Shown: positions 17,365 through 25,207 of the stretch, piece by piece
How the letters are laid out: every line of letters begins with the position of its first letter
Position numbering within the stretch: the stretch's first letter is position 1
From: Mageeibacillus sp. UBA5734
Lineage (GTDB): Bacteria > Bacillota > Clostridia > Saccharofermentanales > UBA5734
NCBI GenBank assembly: GCA_002419365.1
Contig: DIGA01000029.1
Coordinates: 1-42,704 of the forward strand
Reading direction: 5' to 3'
Length of the DNA: 42,704 nt
The notes under the pieces: model-generated
What the model saw: the letters and a program-made list of their open reading frames with translations, nothing else
Database searches by the model: none
What the model was told of the DNA's origin: nothing
Position numbers and translations under genes: made by a program

Positions 17365-18189
17365 ATGTACAAGACAGATGTTCGCCGGGAAAAGGTTTCA
17401 AAGGCCAAGCGGATTGTCATCAAAGTCGGCACGTCCACCATCACCCACGAGAACGGCCGGTTCAATTTGACCAATATGGAAAACTTGTGCCGTTCCATTG
17501 CCAATCTGATGAACCAGGGCAAGGAAGTCATCCTGGTGTCATCAGGTGCGATCGGGGTTGGTGTCGGTAAGCTGCGCCTGCCGGAAAAACCGCGCCTGAT
17601 CCGTGACAAGCAGGCCGTTGCTGCTGTGGGTCAGAGCGAGCTGATGAATATGTACAGCCGGATCCTGAATGACTACAACCACATCGTCGCCCAGATTTTG
17701 CTGACCAAGGATGACATTGACGAAGCCGTGTCGCGCGACAATGTCAGCAATACCTTTGAGGCCTTGCTGGAGAAGCAGATTTTACCGATCGTTAATGAAA
17801 ATGACACGGTTTCTACCCGGGAGATTTACCATAACGGCACATTTGGTGACAACGACATGTTGTCAGCCATGGTCGCTGTGCTCACTGGAGCGGACTTGCT
17901 GATCATCCTGTCCGACATCGATGGCCTGTATGACAGCGACCCCCGCAGCAATCACAAGGCGAATTTGATTGACCATGTGTCAGAAATTACAGATGAAATC
18001 GAGCAATTGGCTGGCGGCGCCGGAACGGTTCGCGGGACTGGCGGCATGCGCAGCAAGATCCTGGCTGCCCGGATTGCCAACGTCGCAGGCATTGACGCTG
18101 TGATTGCCAATGGTTCCAAACCGCATTCGATTGACTACATCCTCGAGCAGAAAGCCGTTGGAACTCTTTTTTCGTCTCAATACGCCTGA
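17365..18189 (+). CDS. proB: Glutamate 5-kinase, short form without PUA domain
   Basis: ProB phosphorylates glutamate as the first step of proline synthesis. The 274-residue amino acid kinase domain has IVIKVGTSTIT, LVSSGAIGVGVG, the VNENDTVS segment, FGDNDMLSA and the nucleotide-binding GTGGMRSK. The C-terminal PUA domain of the long enzyme (about 370 residues) is missing, which is a known shorter form. The gene proA, often next door, is not here: a convergent hpt gene begins 5 bases after the stop. An imperfect inverted repeat, CCTGA/TCAGG, covers both stop codons. Confidence 0.95.
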   Translation: MYKTDVRREKVSKAKRIVIKVGTSTITHENGRFNLTNMENLCRSIANLMNQGKEVILVSSGAIGVGVGKLRLPEKPRLIRDKQAVAAVGQSELMNMYSRILNDYNHIVAQILLTKDDIDEAVSRDNVSNTFEALLEKQILPIVNENDTVSTREIYHNGTFGDNDMLSAMVAVLTGADLLIILSDIDGLYDSDPRSNHKANLIDHVSEITDEIEQLAGGAGTVRGTGGMRSKILAARIANVAGIDAVIANGSKPHSIDYILEQKAVGTLFSSQYA

Positions 18190-18194
18190 ATCAG

Positions 18195-18752
18195 TCAGGT
18201 GCGTCCATTCCGGTCGATCTCGGCAATATAGGGGAGGTTGCGCCCCTTTTCCGCAATATCCATGCCATACCCGATCAGCCAGGTATGGGCGATCTCAAAA
18301 CCACTGTAGGCGATGGGGACATTGATCAGCTGCTGGTCCGGGTTGACGAGCAAGGCGCAGACCTTGACGCTCGCAGCTTGCCGTGCTTTGAGGTTCTGGA
18401 CCAGATATGCCGTGGTCAGTCCGGTGCGGATGATGTCTTCGATCAACAACACCTGCTTACCCGTAACATCAACATCAAGATCTTTCGTAATCCGGACGAT
18501 TCCTGTCTGATTGGTTGTGTTCGGTATCGTACCAATGGTCATGAAATCCAGCGTCAGTGGCAGATCGATCGCCCGGGACAGATCTGCCATGAAATAGAGG
18601 GAACCTTTAAGCACACCGACCAGGATCAGTTCCTGTCCGGCGTAATCATGGCTGATTTGCTGGCCTAATGCTGAAATCCGGTCCTGGATGGCCTGGGATG
18701 TGAGCAGGGTTTGCCGGATCCTATAACCGCCATTACTGGCTCCTTCTCCCAT
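18195..18752 (-). CDS. hpt: Hypoxanthine phosphoribosyltransferase
   Basis: Hpt salvages hypoxanthine and guanine to IMP and GMP using PRPP. The 185-residue protein contains VGVLKGSLYFMADL, the PRPP-binding motif VLLIEDIIRTGLT with the acidic pair followed by the loop, and the C-terminal WLIGYGMDIAEKGRNLPYI typical of bacterial type I HPRT. The ATG at 18752 has GGGGAGG 6 bases upstream. It lies 55 bases downstream of a kinase-like protein transcribed in the same direction, and the two are probably an operon. Confidence 0.96.
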   Translation of the reverse strand: MGEGASNGGYRIRQTLLTSQAIQDRISALGQQISHDYAGQELILVGVLKGSLYFMADLSRAIDLPLTLDFMTIGTIPNTTNQTGIVRITKDLDVDVTGKQVLLIEDIIRTGLTTAYLVQNLKARQAASVKVCALLVNPDQQLINVPIAYSGFEIAHTWLIGYGMDIAEKGRNLPYIAEIDRNGRT

Positions 18753-18807
18753 GAAAAACCTCCCCTGCCCCTTTGATTCGTTCGGTCGTTTTACAACAAG
18801 CCTGTCA

Positions 18808-19746
18808 TCACTGGCTGGAGCTGCCCATGTGGCTGAAACGCTCGACCAGGGATTGGAAATCCTTCTTATAGACGATCTTGATATGGGTACCGGGATAGAG
18901 TTCCCGGACCCGGCGCAGCTTCTTGTTTTTCTCAGTCACATAGCGCTGGTTCATCGTCGTCAGCTCGAGATAGGTGTCAAACTGGACCAGGTAGAAATCG
19001 GGTGAAAATGCCAGCGTGACATTGCCCTCGGCGTCCCATTCGACGGGGAACGTCCGCGGTTCGTATTTCCATTCGATCTGGTGCATGTCCAGAATCCGGG
19101 CGAATTCAGCTTCGGACTTGTTTTTGAAATGGATCTTGCCATTGGGTGACGGAACGGGCTTCTCGATTTTCTCAGGTTGTTCCTGCATGATTTTGCGAAT
19201 GTTGAGGAGTGCTGTAATCGATTCAGCTGCTTCAGTCACGGACAGGAATCCCGTATTCAGGATCAGGTGGTAGAGAGACTCATCGGCGCAGTCCATGCCG
19301 AACAAGGTCGAGACGAAGCGGCGGTGGCGCCGGTCCGCCTGATCGAGGATCTGGCTGGCGGTGTCTTCTGTGGCATTGAATTGCTGCCTGACCCGTTCCA
19401 GGCGGATGTCGGACGGAGCGGTGATCCGGACGTGAACCGCGTCATCATTTTCGGAAAAGATAACTTGTGAACCAAAACCAAGCAGGATCAGCGGCTTTTC
19501 TTCGGCCAACCGGTTCAGGCCACGCTCAAGACGGTCAATGTAGGTCTGCCCATCGGGCGCACTGTTCAGGAAGTAACGTGCACTTTCGCTCAAGGATTGA
19601 CGTTCCTGTTCAGAGACTCCTTCAGAAAAAAAGCGCTGGATCAACTGGCTGTGATCGAGCAAGTCCCAACCCAGGCGTCGAGCCATCTCCTGGGCGATTT
19701 CGTCACCCAGACTGCCCATTTGCCGGGAAATCGTCAGAATCGGCAC
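18808..19746 (-). CDS. Cytidylate-kinase-like protein fused to a C-terminal nuclease-like domain
   Basis: The 312-residue protein has two parts. Residues 1 to about 200 match the cytidylate-kinase-like family (start ILTISRQMGSLGDEIAQ, then a P-loop NTPase-like alpha/beta domain with RITAPSDIRLERV); the canonical P-loop Lys is replaced, as often in this family. Residues about 205-312 form a second domain: SEAEFARILD, EWKYEPRTFP, FSPDFYLVQFDTYLELTT, then TEKNKKLRRVRELYPG. The Glu, Asp and Glu-x-Thr spacing looks like a degenerate PD-(D/E)xK nuclease fold, which is inference. An upstream ATG at 19779 overlaps the -10 box, so I chose the GTG at 19746, which has an AGGGGG site and gives the usual MPILTISRQ start. 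It precedes hpt in an operon. The function is unknown. Confidence 0.75.
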   Translation of the reverse strand: MPILTISRQMGSLGDEIAQEMARRLGWDLLDHSQLIQRFFSEGVSEQERQSLSESARYFLNSAPDGQTYIDRLERGLNRLAEEKPLILLGFGSQVIFSENDDAVHVRITAPSDIRLERVRQQFNATEDTASQILDQADRRHRRFVSTLFGMDCADESLYHLILNTGFLSVTEAAESITALLNIRKIMQEQPEKIEKPVPSPNGKIHFKNKSEAEFARILDMHQIEWKYEPRTFPVEWDAEGNVTLAFSPDFYLVQFDTYLELTTMNQRYVTEKNKKLRRVRELYPGTHIKIVYKKDFQSLVERFSHMGSSSQ

Positions 19747-19777
19747 GGCGGCATCCCCCTTCGCTGAACCTGATTTC

Positions 19778-19783
19778 ATTATA
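19778..19783 (-). promoter_or_regulatory. Extended -10 promoter of the kinase-like gene and hpt
   Basis: TATAAT on the minus strand is preceded by TGTGC, giving an extended -10 element. The context CCTGTGCTATAAT is the same as at 27555-27567 upstream of the DUF3783 gene. The expected start site near 19771 lies downstream of the ATG at 19779, which rules that ATG out as the start codon. Confidence 0.6.
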
Positions 19784-19832
19784 GCACAGGCTTTCCAAGG
19801 TCAACGCTTTCCGTGGCACGACCGATCCTGCT

Positions 19833-20747
19833 TCACGTCATCGACGTCTGCCCCAGCTCATCCAGGAGCAGGCTGCGAAAGGTGCCGATACCGGTTGAAT
19901 TGTTCTCGGCCAGCTGCCCTGCGCGGACCAGCCCGGCCACAGCGGCCAGCGCTGCAGCAGCCAATTCACTGCGCGAACATCCAATATCAGCCATCAAAGC
20001 CGCTCCCGTTGTCGCTGCAATCAGTGTATTGCTCACACAACCCGCACCTGTGATCCGAGTCAGAGACAGACAAGATTGCTCATGGACCAGCCGTTCCAGC
20101 CGACCGTTGTGCATAAAAAGGACCCGGTCCCTTTCGCCCGTTTCGACCAGGAAAAGCGCCATGTTTGCAGGGAATATGGCAAGAAACTGCTGATAGGATG
20201 ACAACTTTGCCGAAAAAGAGACCGGGTCTCTTTTTCGGCAATGATCGACCCCACCGGAGGGCTGGGCATGCTGTTCGCCAGTGGCAGCGTCTTTGGCTCG
20301 GATGAGGGCAGCCAATTCGGATTCGTTACCGCGGATGAAAATGCAGCAGGCCAGTTGGCTTCTTTCGGCCAGGCTGGCGAAGCCGGCCAGGCATTCATGG
20401 GCGAACTGCAGGCGTCCTGGATAGGACTGGGCACCGACGGGATCAATCACGACGGGGATCGGTCGGGCAGCGGCAACCGGCAGAGCAGCCTGGATCGCAG
20501 TAGCGGCCAGGCAGTTGAACGTGCCGAGGTTCCAGACGACGGCGTCGGCATGATGAGCAGCGATGGCTGCTTCCTGCGGGTCAAAAGCCATGGTGGGCCT
20601 GGCTCCGATGGCATAGGCGGCATTGGCACAGTCGTGGAGAGTGACATAATTGGATATGTGATGGATCAGGGGGCTATGCCGGCGCACCGGATCGAATCTG
20701 GCTGAGATCTCGTCCTGCTTGATAGCCGGATCAGGGCTGGGTGACAT
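19833..20747 (-). CDS. thiM: Hydroxyethylthiazole kinase
   Basis: ThiM phosphorylates 4-methyl-5-hydroxyethylthiazole, the salvage route to the thiazole half of thiamin. Family motifs are present: HHISNYVTLHDCANAAYAIGA, ADAVVWNLGTF, IPVVIDPVGA, IRGNESELAAL, LVETGERDRV and RITGAGCVSNTLIAA with the conserved Cys. At 304 residues it is longer than the usual 265-270 because of a longer N-terminus and an insertion after the GGVDH segment. That insertion is encoded by a perfect 35-base palindrome. The frame stays open through it. The gene overlaps the thiW end by 17 bases and is the last gene of the TPP-riboswitch operon. Confidence 0.9.
   Translation of the reverse strand: MSPSPDPAIKQDEISARFDPVRRHSPLIHHISNYVTLHDCANAAYAIGARPTMAFDPQEAAIAAHHADAVVWNLGTFNCLAATAIQAALPVAAARPIPVVIDPVGAQSYPGRLQFAHECLAGFASLAERSQLACCIFIRGNESELAALIRAKDAATGEQHAQPSGGVDHCRKRDPVSFSAKLSSYQQFLAIFPANMALFLVETGERDRVLFMHNGRLERLVHEQSCLSLTRITGAGCVSNTLIAATTGAALMADIGCSRSELAAAALAAVAGLVRAGQLAENNSTGIGTFRSLLLDELGQTSMT
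20207..20241. repeat. Perfect 35-base palindrome inside thiM
   Basis: Two 17-base arms (20207-20223 and 20225-20241) are perfect inverted copies around one central base; the arms contain AAAAAGAGACC and GGTCTCTTTTT. It adds residues CRKRDPVSFSAKL to ThiM in frame. In RNA it would form a very stable hairpin with an inner T-rich arm but no T-run beyond it. Confidence 0.9.
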
Positions 20748-21291
20748 CTTCAGGAGAGGGTCTGCAGTTTGCGTGGGTGCGCGCGGGCAGGGAAATGGCG
20801 CGGCGCAGAACCGGCAGGATCAGGGCAGCGATCAGTCCGCCGGCCAGGGTGCTGAGGGCAAATGGCAGCATGAAGAACGTCGTGCTGGCTGGTGACGCGC
20901 CGATCAGATAGCGGGCAACCGGGTAGGCCAGCAGGCTGCCGAGCACACCGGTGCCCACCCATTCGCCGGCCAAAGCGGCGCTGTCCTTGCCAGACAACCG
21001 GTACAGCCAGCCGGCCAGCAACGCACCGATCATGCTGCCCGGGAAGGCCAGGAGAGAACCGACCCCGAAAACGTTGCGCAGCAGGGAGATCAGGAAAGCA
21101 TTGGCCAGGGCATAACCGGGGCCGAGCAGAATCGCACCGAGCACATTGATCAGATGCTGCAGCGGCGCGCAGCGGCTGGGACCGATCGGGAAGGTCATGA
21201 ATGGCAGGAAGGATCCTGCAGTGCCCAGCGCGATCAGGACGGCAGACAGTGTCAATTTCTTCAGGTTCAAGGAAGTTGTTCGACGGTTCAT
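20731..21291 (-). CDS. thiW: ThiW, predicted thiazole transporter S component
   Basis: ThiW proteins are small membrane proteins of the energy-coupling-factor type, thought to import the thiazole precursor of thiamin. The 186-residue sequence has about five hydrophobic segments and the family signature GPSRCAPLQHLINVLGAILLGP-like stretch (GPSRCAPLQHLINVLG). A conserved FLISLLRNVFGVGSLLAFPGSMIGA follows in part. Its place between thiC and thiM under a TPP riboswitch supports thiazole uptake. The shared ECF energising module is not in the window. It starts 3 bases after the thiC stop. Confidence 0.9.
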   Translation of the reverse strand: MNRRTTSLNLKKLTLSAVLIALGTAGSFLPFMTFPIGPSRCAPLQHLINVLGAILLGPGYALANAFLISLLRNVFGVGSLLAFPGSMIGALLAGWLYRLSGKDSAALAGEWVGTGVLGSLLAYPVARYLIGASPASTTFFMLPFALSTLAGGLIAALILPVLRRAISLPARTHANCRPSPEDVTQP

Positions 21292-21294
21292 GGT

Positions 21295-22632
21295 TCAGCC
21301 TTTCTGGATGGATTCATGCAGGCGGATCGACTGGCCGCCCAAGATCTGGTTCATGTTGCGCATGGAGCAGAGCTTGCCACACATCGTGCAGGTCCCTTCC
21401 TCCGATGGCAGTGCACTTTCATGCATGCGGCGTGCTTTCTGGGGATCGATGGCCAGGCTGTACATGGTCTGCCAGTCAACAGCCTGGCGGGCCTGGCTCA
21501 TTGCCCGGTCCCAGTTCGCGGCACCCGGAATCCCTTTGGCCAGATCAGCAGCATGGGCTGCGATCCGGGCGGACAGGATGCCTTCTTTCATGTCATCCTG
21601 GTCTGGCAGGCGCAGATGTTCGGCCGGTGTGACGTAGCAGAGGAAATCAGCCCCGCTGGCTGCTGCGATGGCACCGCCGATGGCACTGGTGATGTGGTCA
21701 TAGCCCGGGGCAATATCTGTGACGAGAGGGCCGAGGACATAGAACGGCGCGCCGTGGCAGAGCTTCTTCTGCAGCAGCATGTTGGCCGGGATTTCATTCA
21801 GCGTCATATGGCCGGGGCCCTCGATCATGACTTGGACGTTGCGGGACCAGGCCCGTCGTGTCAGTTCACCGAGGGTGATCAGTTCTTCGATCTGAGCTGC
21901 GTCCGTGGCATCGGCGATGCTGCCCGGCCGGCAGGCATCCCCGAGGCTGAGCGTCACATCATAGGTTTCACAGATGTCCAATAGACGGTCGAAGTGTTCA
22001 TAAAAGGGGTTTTCCTGACCGGTCAGTTCCATCCAGGCATAGAGCAGGGATCCTCCGCGCGACACGATATGGGTCACACGCGGGTTGCTGCGAAAGCGCT
22101 TGGCAGTCGCACGATTGAGACCGGCATGGATCGTGACGAAATCAACCCCGTCCAGGGCGTGCGCTTCGACGACGCTGAGGAATTCTTCAGCTGTGATTTC
22201 CGATAGTTCCTTGTCCAGAAAACCAATGGCGTCGTACATGGGAACAGTCCCGATCATGGCCGGGGAGATTTCGATCAGCCAGCGCCGGAATGCACCCGTC
22301 TGGCCGGACGACGACAGGTCCATGATCGCATCTGCCTTGAGAGCCAGGGCGGTGCGGACCTTTTCCTGTTCTTGTTCATACTGGCACAGGTCGGCTGAGA
22401 TACCGAGATTGACATTGACCTTGGTCGAGAGCCCCTGGCCGATCGCACAGCCTGAAAGCGCAATGTGGTTGTGATTGGCCGGCAGGCAGACAGTCCCTGC
22501 TGCGATCCGGTCCCGGATGATGTCCGGTGCCAGTCCTTCTCTTTCTGCAGCCTCGATCATCTGGCGCGTGATGATGCCGTGCCTGGCTGCGTCCATTTGA
22601 GTGGTCCAGTTTGGGGAAGTTTTCGAGTTCAT
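21295..22632 (-). CDS. thiC: Phosphomethylpyrimidine synthase (ThiC)
   Basis: ThiC is the radical SAM enzyme that rearranges aminoimidazole ribotide into hydroxymethylpyrimidine phosphate. The 445-residue protein is the shorter form without the long N-terminal extension. It has FVTIHAGLNRATAKR, RGGSLLYAWM, the Mg/substrate motif EGPGHMTLNEIPAN, SAIGGAIAAASGADFLCYVTPAEHL and the C-terminal cluster motif C-x2-C-x4-C (CTMCGKLC), where the radical SAM [4Fe-4S] cluster binds. The ATG at 22632 has AGGAGG at 5 bases. It lies between thiD2-thiE and thiW. Confidence 0.97.
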   Translation of the reverse strand: MNSKTSPNWTTQMDAARHGIITRQMIEAAEREGLAPDIIRDRIAAGTVCLPANHNHIALSGCAIGQGLSTKVNVNLGISADLCQYEQEQEKVRTALALKADAIMDLSSSGQTGAFRRWLIEISPAMIGTVPMYDAIGFLDKELSEITAEEFLSVVEAHALDGVDFVTIHAGLNRATAKRFRSNPRVTHIVSRGGSLLYAWMELTGQENPFYEHFDRLLDICETYDVTLSLGDACRPGSIADATDAAQIEELITLGELTRRAWSRNVQVMIEGPGHMTLNEIPANMLLQKKLCHGAPFYVLGPLVTDIAPGYDHITSAIGGAIAAASGADFLCYVTPAEHLRLPDQDDMKEGILSARIAAHAADLAKGIPGAANWDRAMSQARQAVDWQTMYSLAIDPQKARRMHESALPSEEGTCTMCGKLCSMRNMNQILGGQSIRLHESIQKG

Positions 22633-22685
22633 GGATCCTCCTGTTCAGATCATGGTGCGGAAAACGGCCGCACGATTCCGTGCTT

Positions 22686-23795
22686 TCAAAGCAAGGCCAG
22701 CATCTGCTGCTGGACCAGCCGGGCCGTGTCCACAAGGTCTGGCTGCTGGTTGATGGCACTGATCATGGCGCAACAACGGGCGCCAGCCGCGACGACCTGC
22801 GCAACATTACCGGGTCCGATCCCGCCGATCGCCACGTGTGGCAGATCAAGCGTCGTGGCTGACCAGCGGACATACTCGAGCCCCGCGACCGGGGCCCGCA
22901 AATCCGCCTTGGTCGCAGTGGCAAAGACAGGACCGATTCCGATGTAGTCGCAACCGGCAGCAGCTGCGGCGCGGGCTTGTTCCGGGTTATGAGTGGACTG
23001 GCCGATCCAGAAGGGCTGGCCCGGGCGGACTTTGACAGCCATCTGGCGGGCGACACCAACAGGCAGGTCTTCCTGGCCGAGGTGGACGCCATCGGCGCCT
23101 GAGGCCAGGGCGATGTCGATCCGGTCATTGACGATCAGGAGAGCCCCCTGCTCGTGGCAGGCGGCAGCCAGCACCTGGCAGTCAGCCAGTTGGTCGACGG
23201 TATCAGCCGTCTTGTTACGGTATTGCAGGACAAAAACCCCTGCTGTGAGCAGCTCGAGGCCGACGGCCAGGGCAGACCGGCCTGTGGCAGGTTCCGGCGA
23301 AGCCATGCCGTACAGTCCGCGCAAGGCTGCCGCCAGCCTGGAGCGCGGCTCGTTGGCAACAGCTGCCAGGCAGTCTGACTCCAATGAATAGGCCTGATAG
23401 CGCATGTCCTCGAAAAAACGCGCCAGGTCTGACTGGCCAAGCAAGCGTCCTGCCTCTTCCAGGGCCCGCAAGCCTTCCTGGATCCGTTTGCAATTGGCCG
23501 TGAGCAAATCCCGGATTGTCGAGTGCTGGTGCGCGATCTCACCCTGGACCTGCAACCGCAGGGAAATCGTTGGGCCGCAATCAGATACGGCATCACGATG
23601 GGTCCACAGCAGGTCCGGCAAATCGGGCCACAGGCGGCCCGGTTCGTGACGCACCCGGTGGCGCAGACTTTTACAGCATCCGGCCAGCTCAGGGCCGGGT
23701 ACTGTAAAGCGAAAGTAATCTTCCAGGACGCGCAGTCCTTCACAGATTCGATTGAGATTGGCATCCAGCAGGCGGGCAAAATCCGGCGGTTCCAT
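22686..23795 (-). CDS. thiE: ThiD2-ThiE fusion: HMP-P kinase domain plus thiamin-phosphate synthase
   Basis: Residues 1 to about 130 match the ThiD2-type domain (ARLLDANLNRICEGLRVLED, YFRF, then a second similar helix LLTANCKRIQEGLRALEE); ThiD2 domains have been reported as monofunctional hydroxymethylpyrimidine phosphate kinases. Residues about 165-369 are ThiE, which joins HMP-PP to thiazole phosphate: VFVLQYRNKT, LLIVNDRIDIALASGADGVHLGQEDLP, YIGIGPVFATATK and VAIGGI. The frame is open to 23879, but that part overlaps the riboswitch terminator. The ATG at 23795 has an AAGGAAAGG site and gives 369 residues with the usual start. No separate thiD is in the operon, so the fusion probably supplies both steps. 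Confidence 0.93.
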   Translation of the reverse strand: MEPPDFARLLDANLNRICEGLRVLEDYFRFTVPGPELAGCCKSLRHRVRHEPGRLWPDLPDLLWTHRDAVSDCGPTISLRLQVQGEIAHQHSTIRDLLTANCKRIQEGLRALEEAGRLLGQSDLARFFEDMRYQAYSLESDCLAAVANEPRSRLAAALRGLYGMASPEPATGRSALAVGLELLTAGVFVLQYRNKTADTVDQLADCQVLAAACHEQGALLIVNDRIDIALASGADGVHLGQEDLPVGVARQMAVKVRPGQPFWIGQSTHNPEQARAAAAAGCDYIGIGPVFATATKADLRAPVAGLEYVRWSATTLDLPHVAIGGIGPGNVAQVVAAGARCCAMISAINQQPDLVDTARLVQQQMLALL

Positions 23796-23876
23796 GGCAA
23801 AATCCTTTCCTTGGCGGGCTATCCTCGGCAAGCCGAGATAACCAGAGGTGGCAGGTTTTGGACCGGCGGCCGGCAA

Positions 23877-23911
23877 CAAAAAAAGCCCGGCCGCGAATCG
23901 CCGGACTTTGC
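23877..23911 (-). terminator. Intrinsic terminator of the TPP riboswitch
   Basis: On the minus strand, GTCCGGC and GGCCGGGC arms around a GATTCGC-type loop are followed by TTTTTTT. It lies between the TPP aptamer and the thiD2-thiE start and is the likely expression platform. Confidence 0.85.
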
Positions 23912-23934
23912 AAATCCCTCATCAAGAGAGTGTA

Positions 23935-24024
23935 AAGTGCAGACTTCCTTCGCTGGCATGATCCAGATCAGGTTCTACGGGTCGAAGCGTGATGCTCCCT
24001 CTCAGCCTTTCGGCTCCCCGGTCC
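23935..24024 (-). promoter_or_regulatory. TPP riboswitch (THI element)
   Basis: Read on the minus strand, the conserved parts are GGGGAGCC, GGCTGAGAG, then ACCCGTAGAACCTGATCTGG and ATCATGCCAGCGAAGG, which are the signature blocks of the TPP aptamer. Binding of thiamin diphosphate should favour the terminator that follows and switch off the thiD2E-thiC-thiW-thiM operon. Confidence 0.97.
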
Positions 24025-24064
24025 AAAAATTATCTCTGTCGACCGACTTGCGACCGACAGGGTC

Positions 24065-24094
24065 ATTATGGACATGCAAAAAAGGAGTTGTCAA
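24065..24094 (-). promoter_or_regulatory. Predicted promoter of the thiamin operon
   Basis: On the minus strand, -35 TTGACA (24089-24094), an 18-base spacer and -10 CATAAT (24065-24070). The transcript would begin about 40 bases before the TPP aptamer, with a small hairpin TGTCG/CGACA at its 5' end. Confidence 0.7.
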
Positions 24095-24181
24095 GTCCCG
24101 CCAGTGGTAACTTTTTGACCGACGGCGGATCGAAAACTGGGTTACAATGAAAAAAACAAGACCTTGGAGGACCTGTAACCG

Positions 24182-25207
24182 ATGCCCCTGCTGACATACT
24201 CCCCCTATACTTTGAAGAACCTGAATTTGAAAAACAGGATTGTCATGCCGCCGATGTGCATGTTTTCCAGCGATGAAAGTGGCATGGTCAAGGACTTCCA
24301 CCGCCTGCATTATCCGACCCGGGCGCTGGGCGGGGTTGGCCTGATCATTGTCGAAGCCACCGCTGTCACAGCCAATGGCCGGATCTCGAGCCAGGATCTC
24401 GGCCTGTGGGAAGACAGCCAGATCGCTGGCATGAAAGGCCTGGTCGACCTGATCCACCAGTTTGGCTCCCGGACGGCCATTCAGCTGGCCCATGCCGGAC
24501 GCAAATGCACCTCGAGTGACCCGGTTATTGTTGCCCCGAGCGCGATCGCCTTTTCGAAGGAATACCGCATGCCCCATGCCCTGACTCTGGCCGAAATCCC
24601 CGGAATCGTGCAAGCCTTCCAGGATGCAGCCAGGCGTGCACGGACAGCTGGTTTTGATGCCGTCGAAATCCATGCCGCCCACGGCTATCTGCTCCACGAA
24701 TTCCTCTCCCCGCTGACCAATCAGCGTACCGATGCCTATGGTGGATCGACTGAAAACCGGACACGTCTGCTGCGCGAAGTGCTCACTGCAGTCCACGCAG
24801 TCTGGCCGAGTGACCGTGCCATTCTGCTGCGCATATCAGCAGCAGACCATGCCCCAGGTGGGATCGACCTCGATGAGGCGTGCCGCATCGTCGACGCCGT
24901 CAAAGACCTGGCCGACCTGGTCCATGTCAGCACAGGCGGGCTTCTCGAGACTCCGATCCAGATCTACCCTGGCTATCAGGTCAGCTATGCCGATGCGATC
25001 CGCAAACATTGCCAGGTCCCGACCATCGCGGTGGGCCTGGTCACCCGCCTCGAACAGGTTGAAGAAATCCTTGGCAATGACCGGTCCGATCTGGTTGCCC
25101 TGGGACGCGAGCTTTTGAGAAATCCCTACTGGGTGATCAACCAGGATGGCCGGACTCGCCAGGTGGAGCTACCCTATCCCAAGCCCTATGAGCGAGGTCG
25201 CGGATGA
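24182..25207 (+). CDS. namA: Old Yellow Enzyme family oxidoreductase (NamA/YqjM-like)
   Basis: This FMN-dependent TIM-barrel enzyme family reduces activated C=C bonds of enones and similar compounds with NADPH. The 341-residue sequence resembles the YqjM branch: LKNLNLKNRIVMPPMCMFS with the conserved Cys, IQLAHAGRKC, FDAVEIHAAHGYLLHEFLSP with the substrate-binding His pair, TNQRTDAYGGSTENRTR, LLRISAADH and VALGRELLRNPYW. The natural substrate is not known. The ATG at 24182 follows TTGGAGGACC. The next gene starts inside its stop codon (ATGA), so the two are co-translated. Confidence 0.9.
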   Translation: MPLLTYSPYTLKNLNLKNRIVMPPMCMFSSDESGMVKDFHRLHYPTRALGGVGLIIVEATAVTANGRISSQDLGLWEDSQIAGMKGLVDLIHQFGSRTAIQLAHAGRKCTSSDPVIVAPSAIAFSKEYRMPHALTLAEIPGIVQAFQDAARRARTAGFDAVEIHAAHGYLLHEFLSPLTNQRTDAYGGSTENRTRLLREVLTAVHAVWPSDRAILLRISAADHAPGGIDLDEACRIVDAVKDLADLVHVSTGGLLETPIQIYPGYQVSYADAIRKHCQVPTIAVGLVTRLEQVEEILGNDRSDLVALGRELLRNPYWVINQDGRTRQVELPYPKPYERGRG

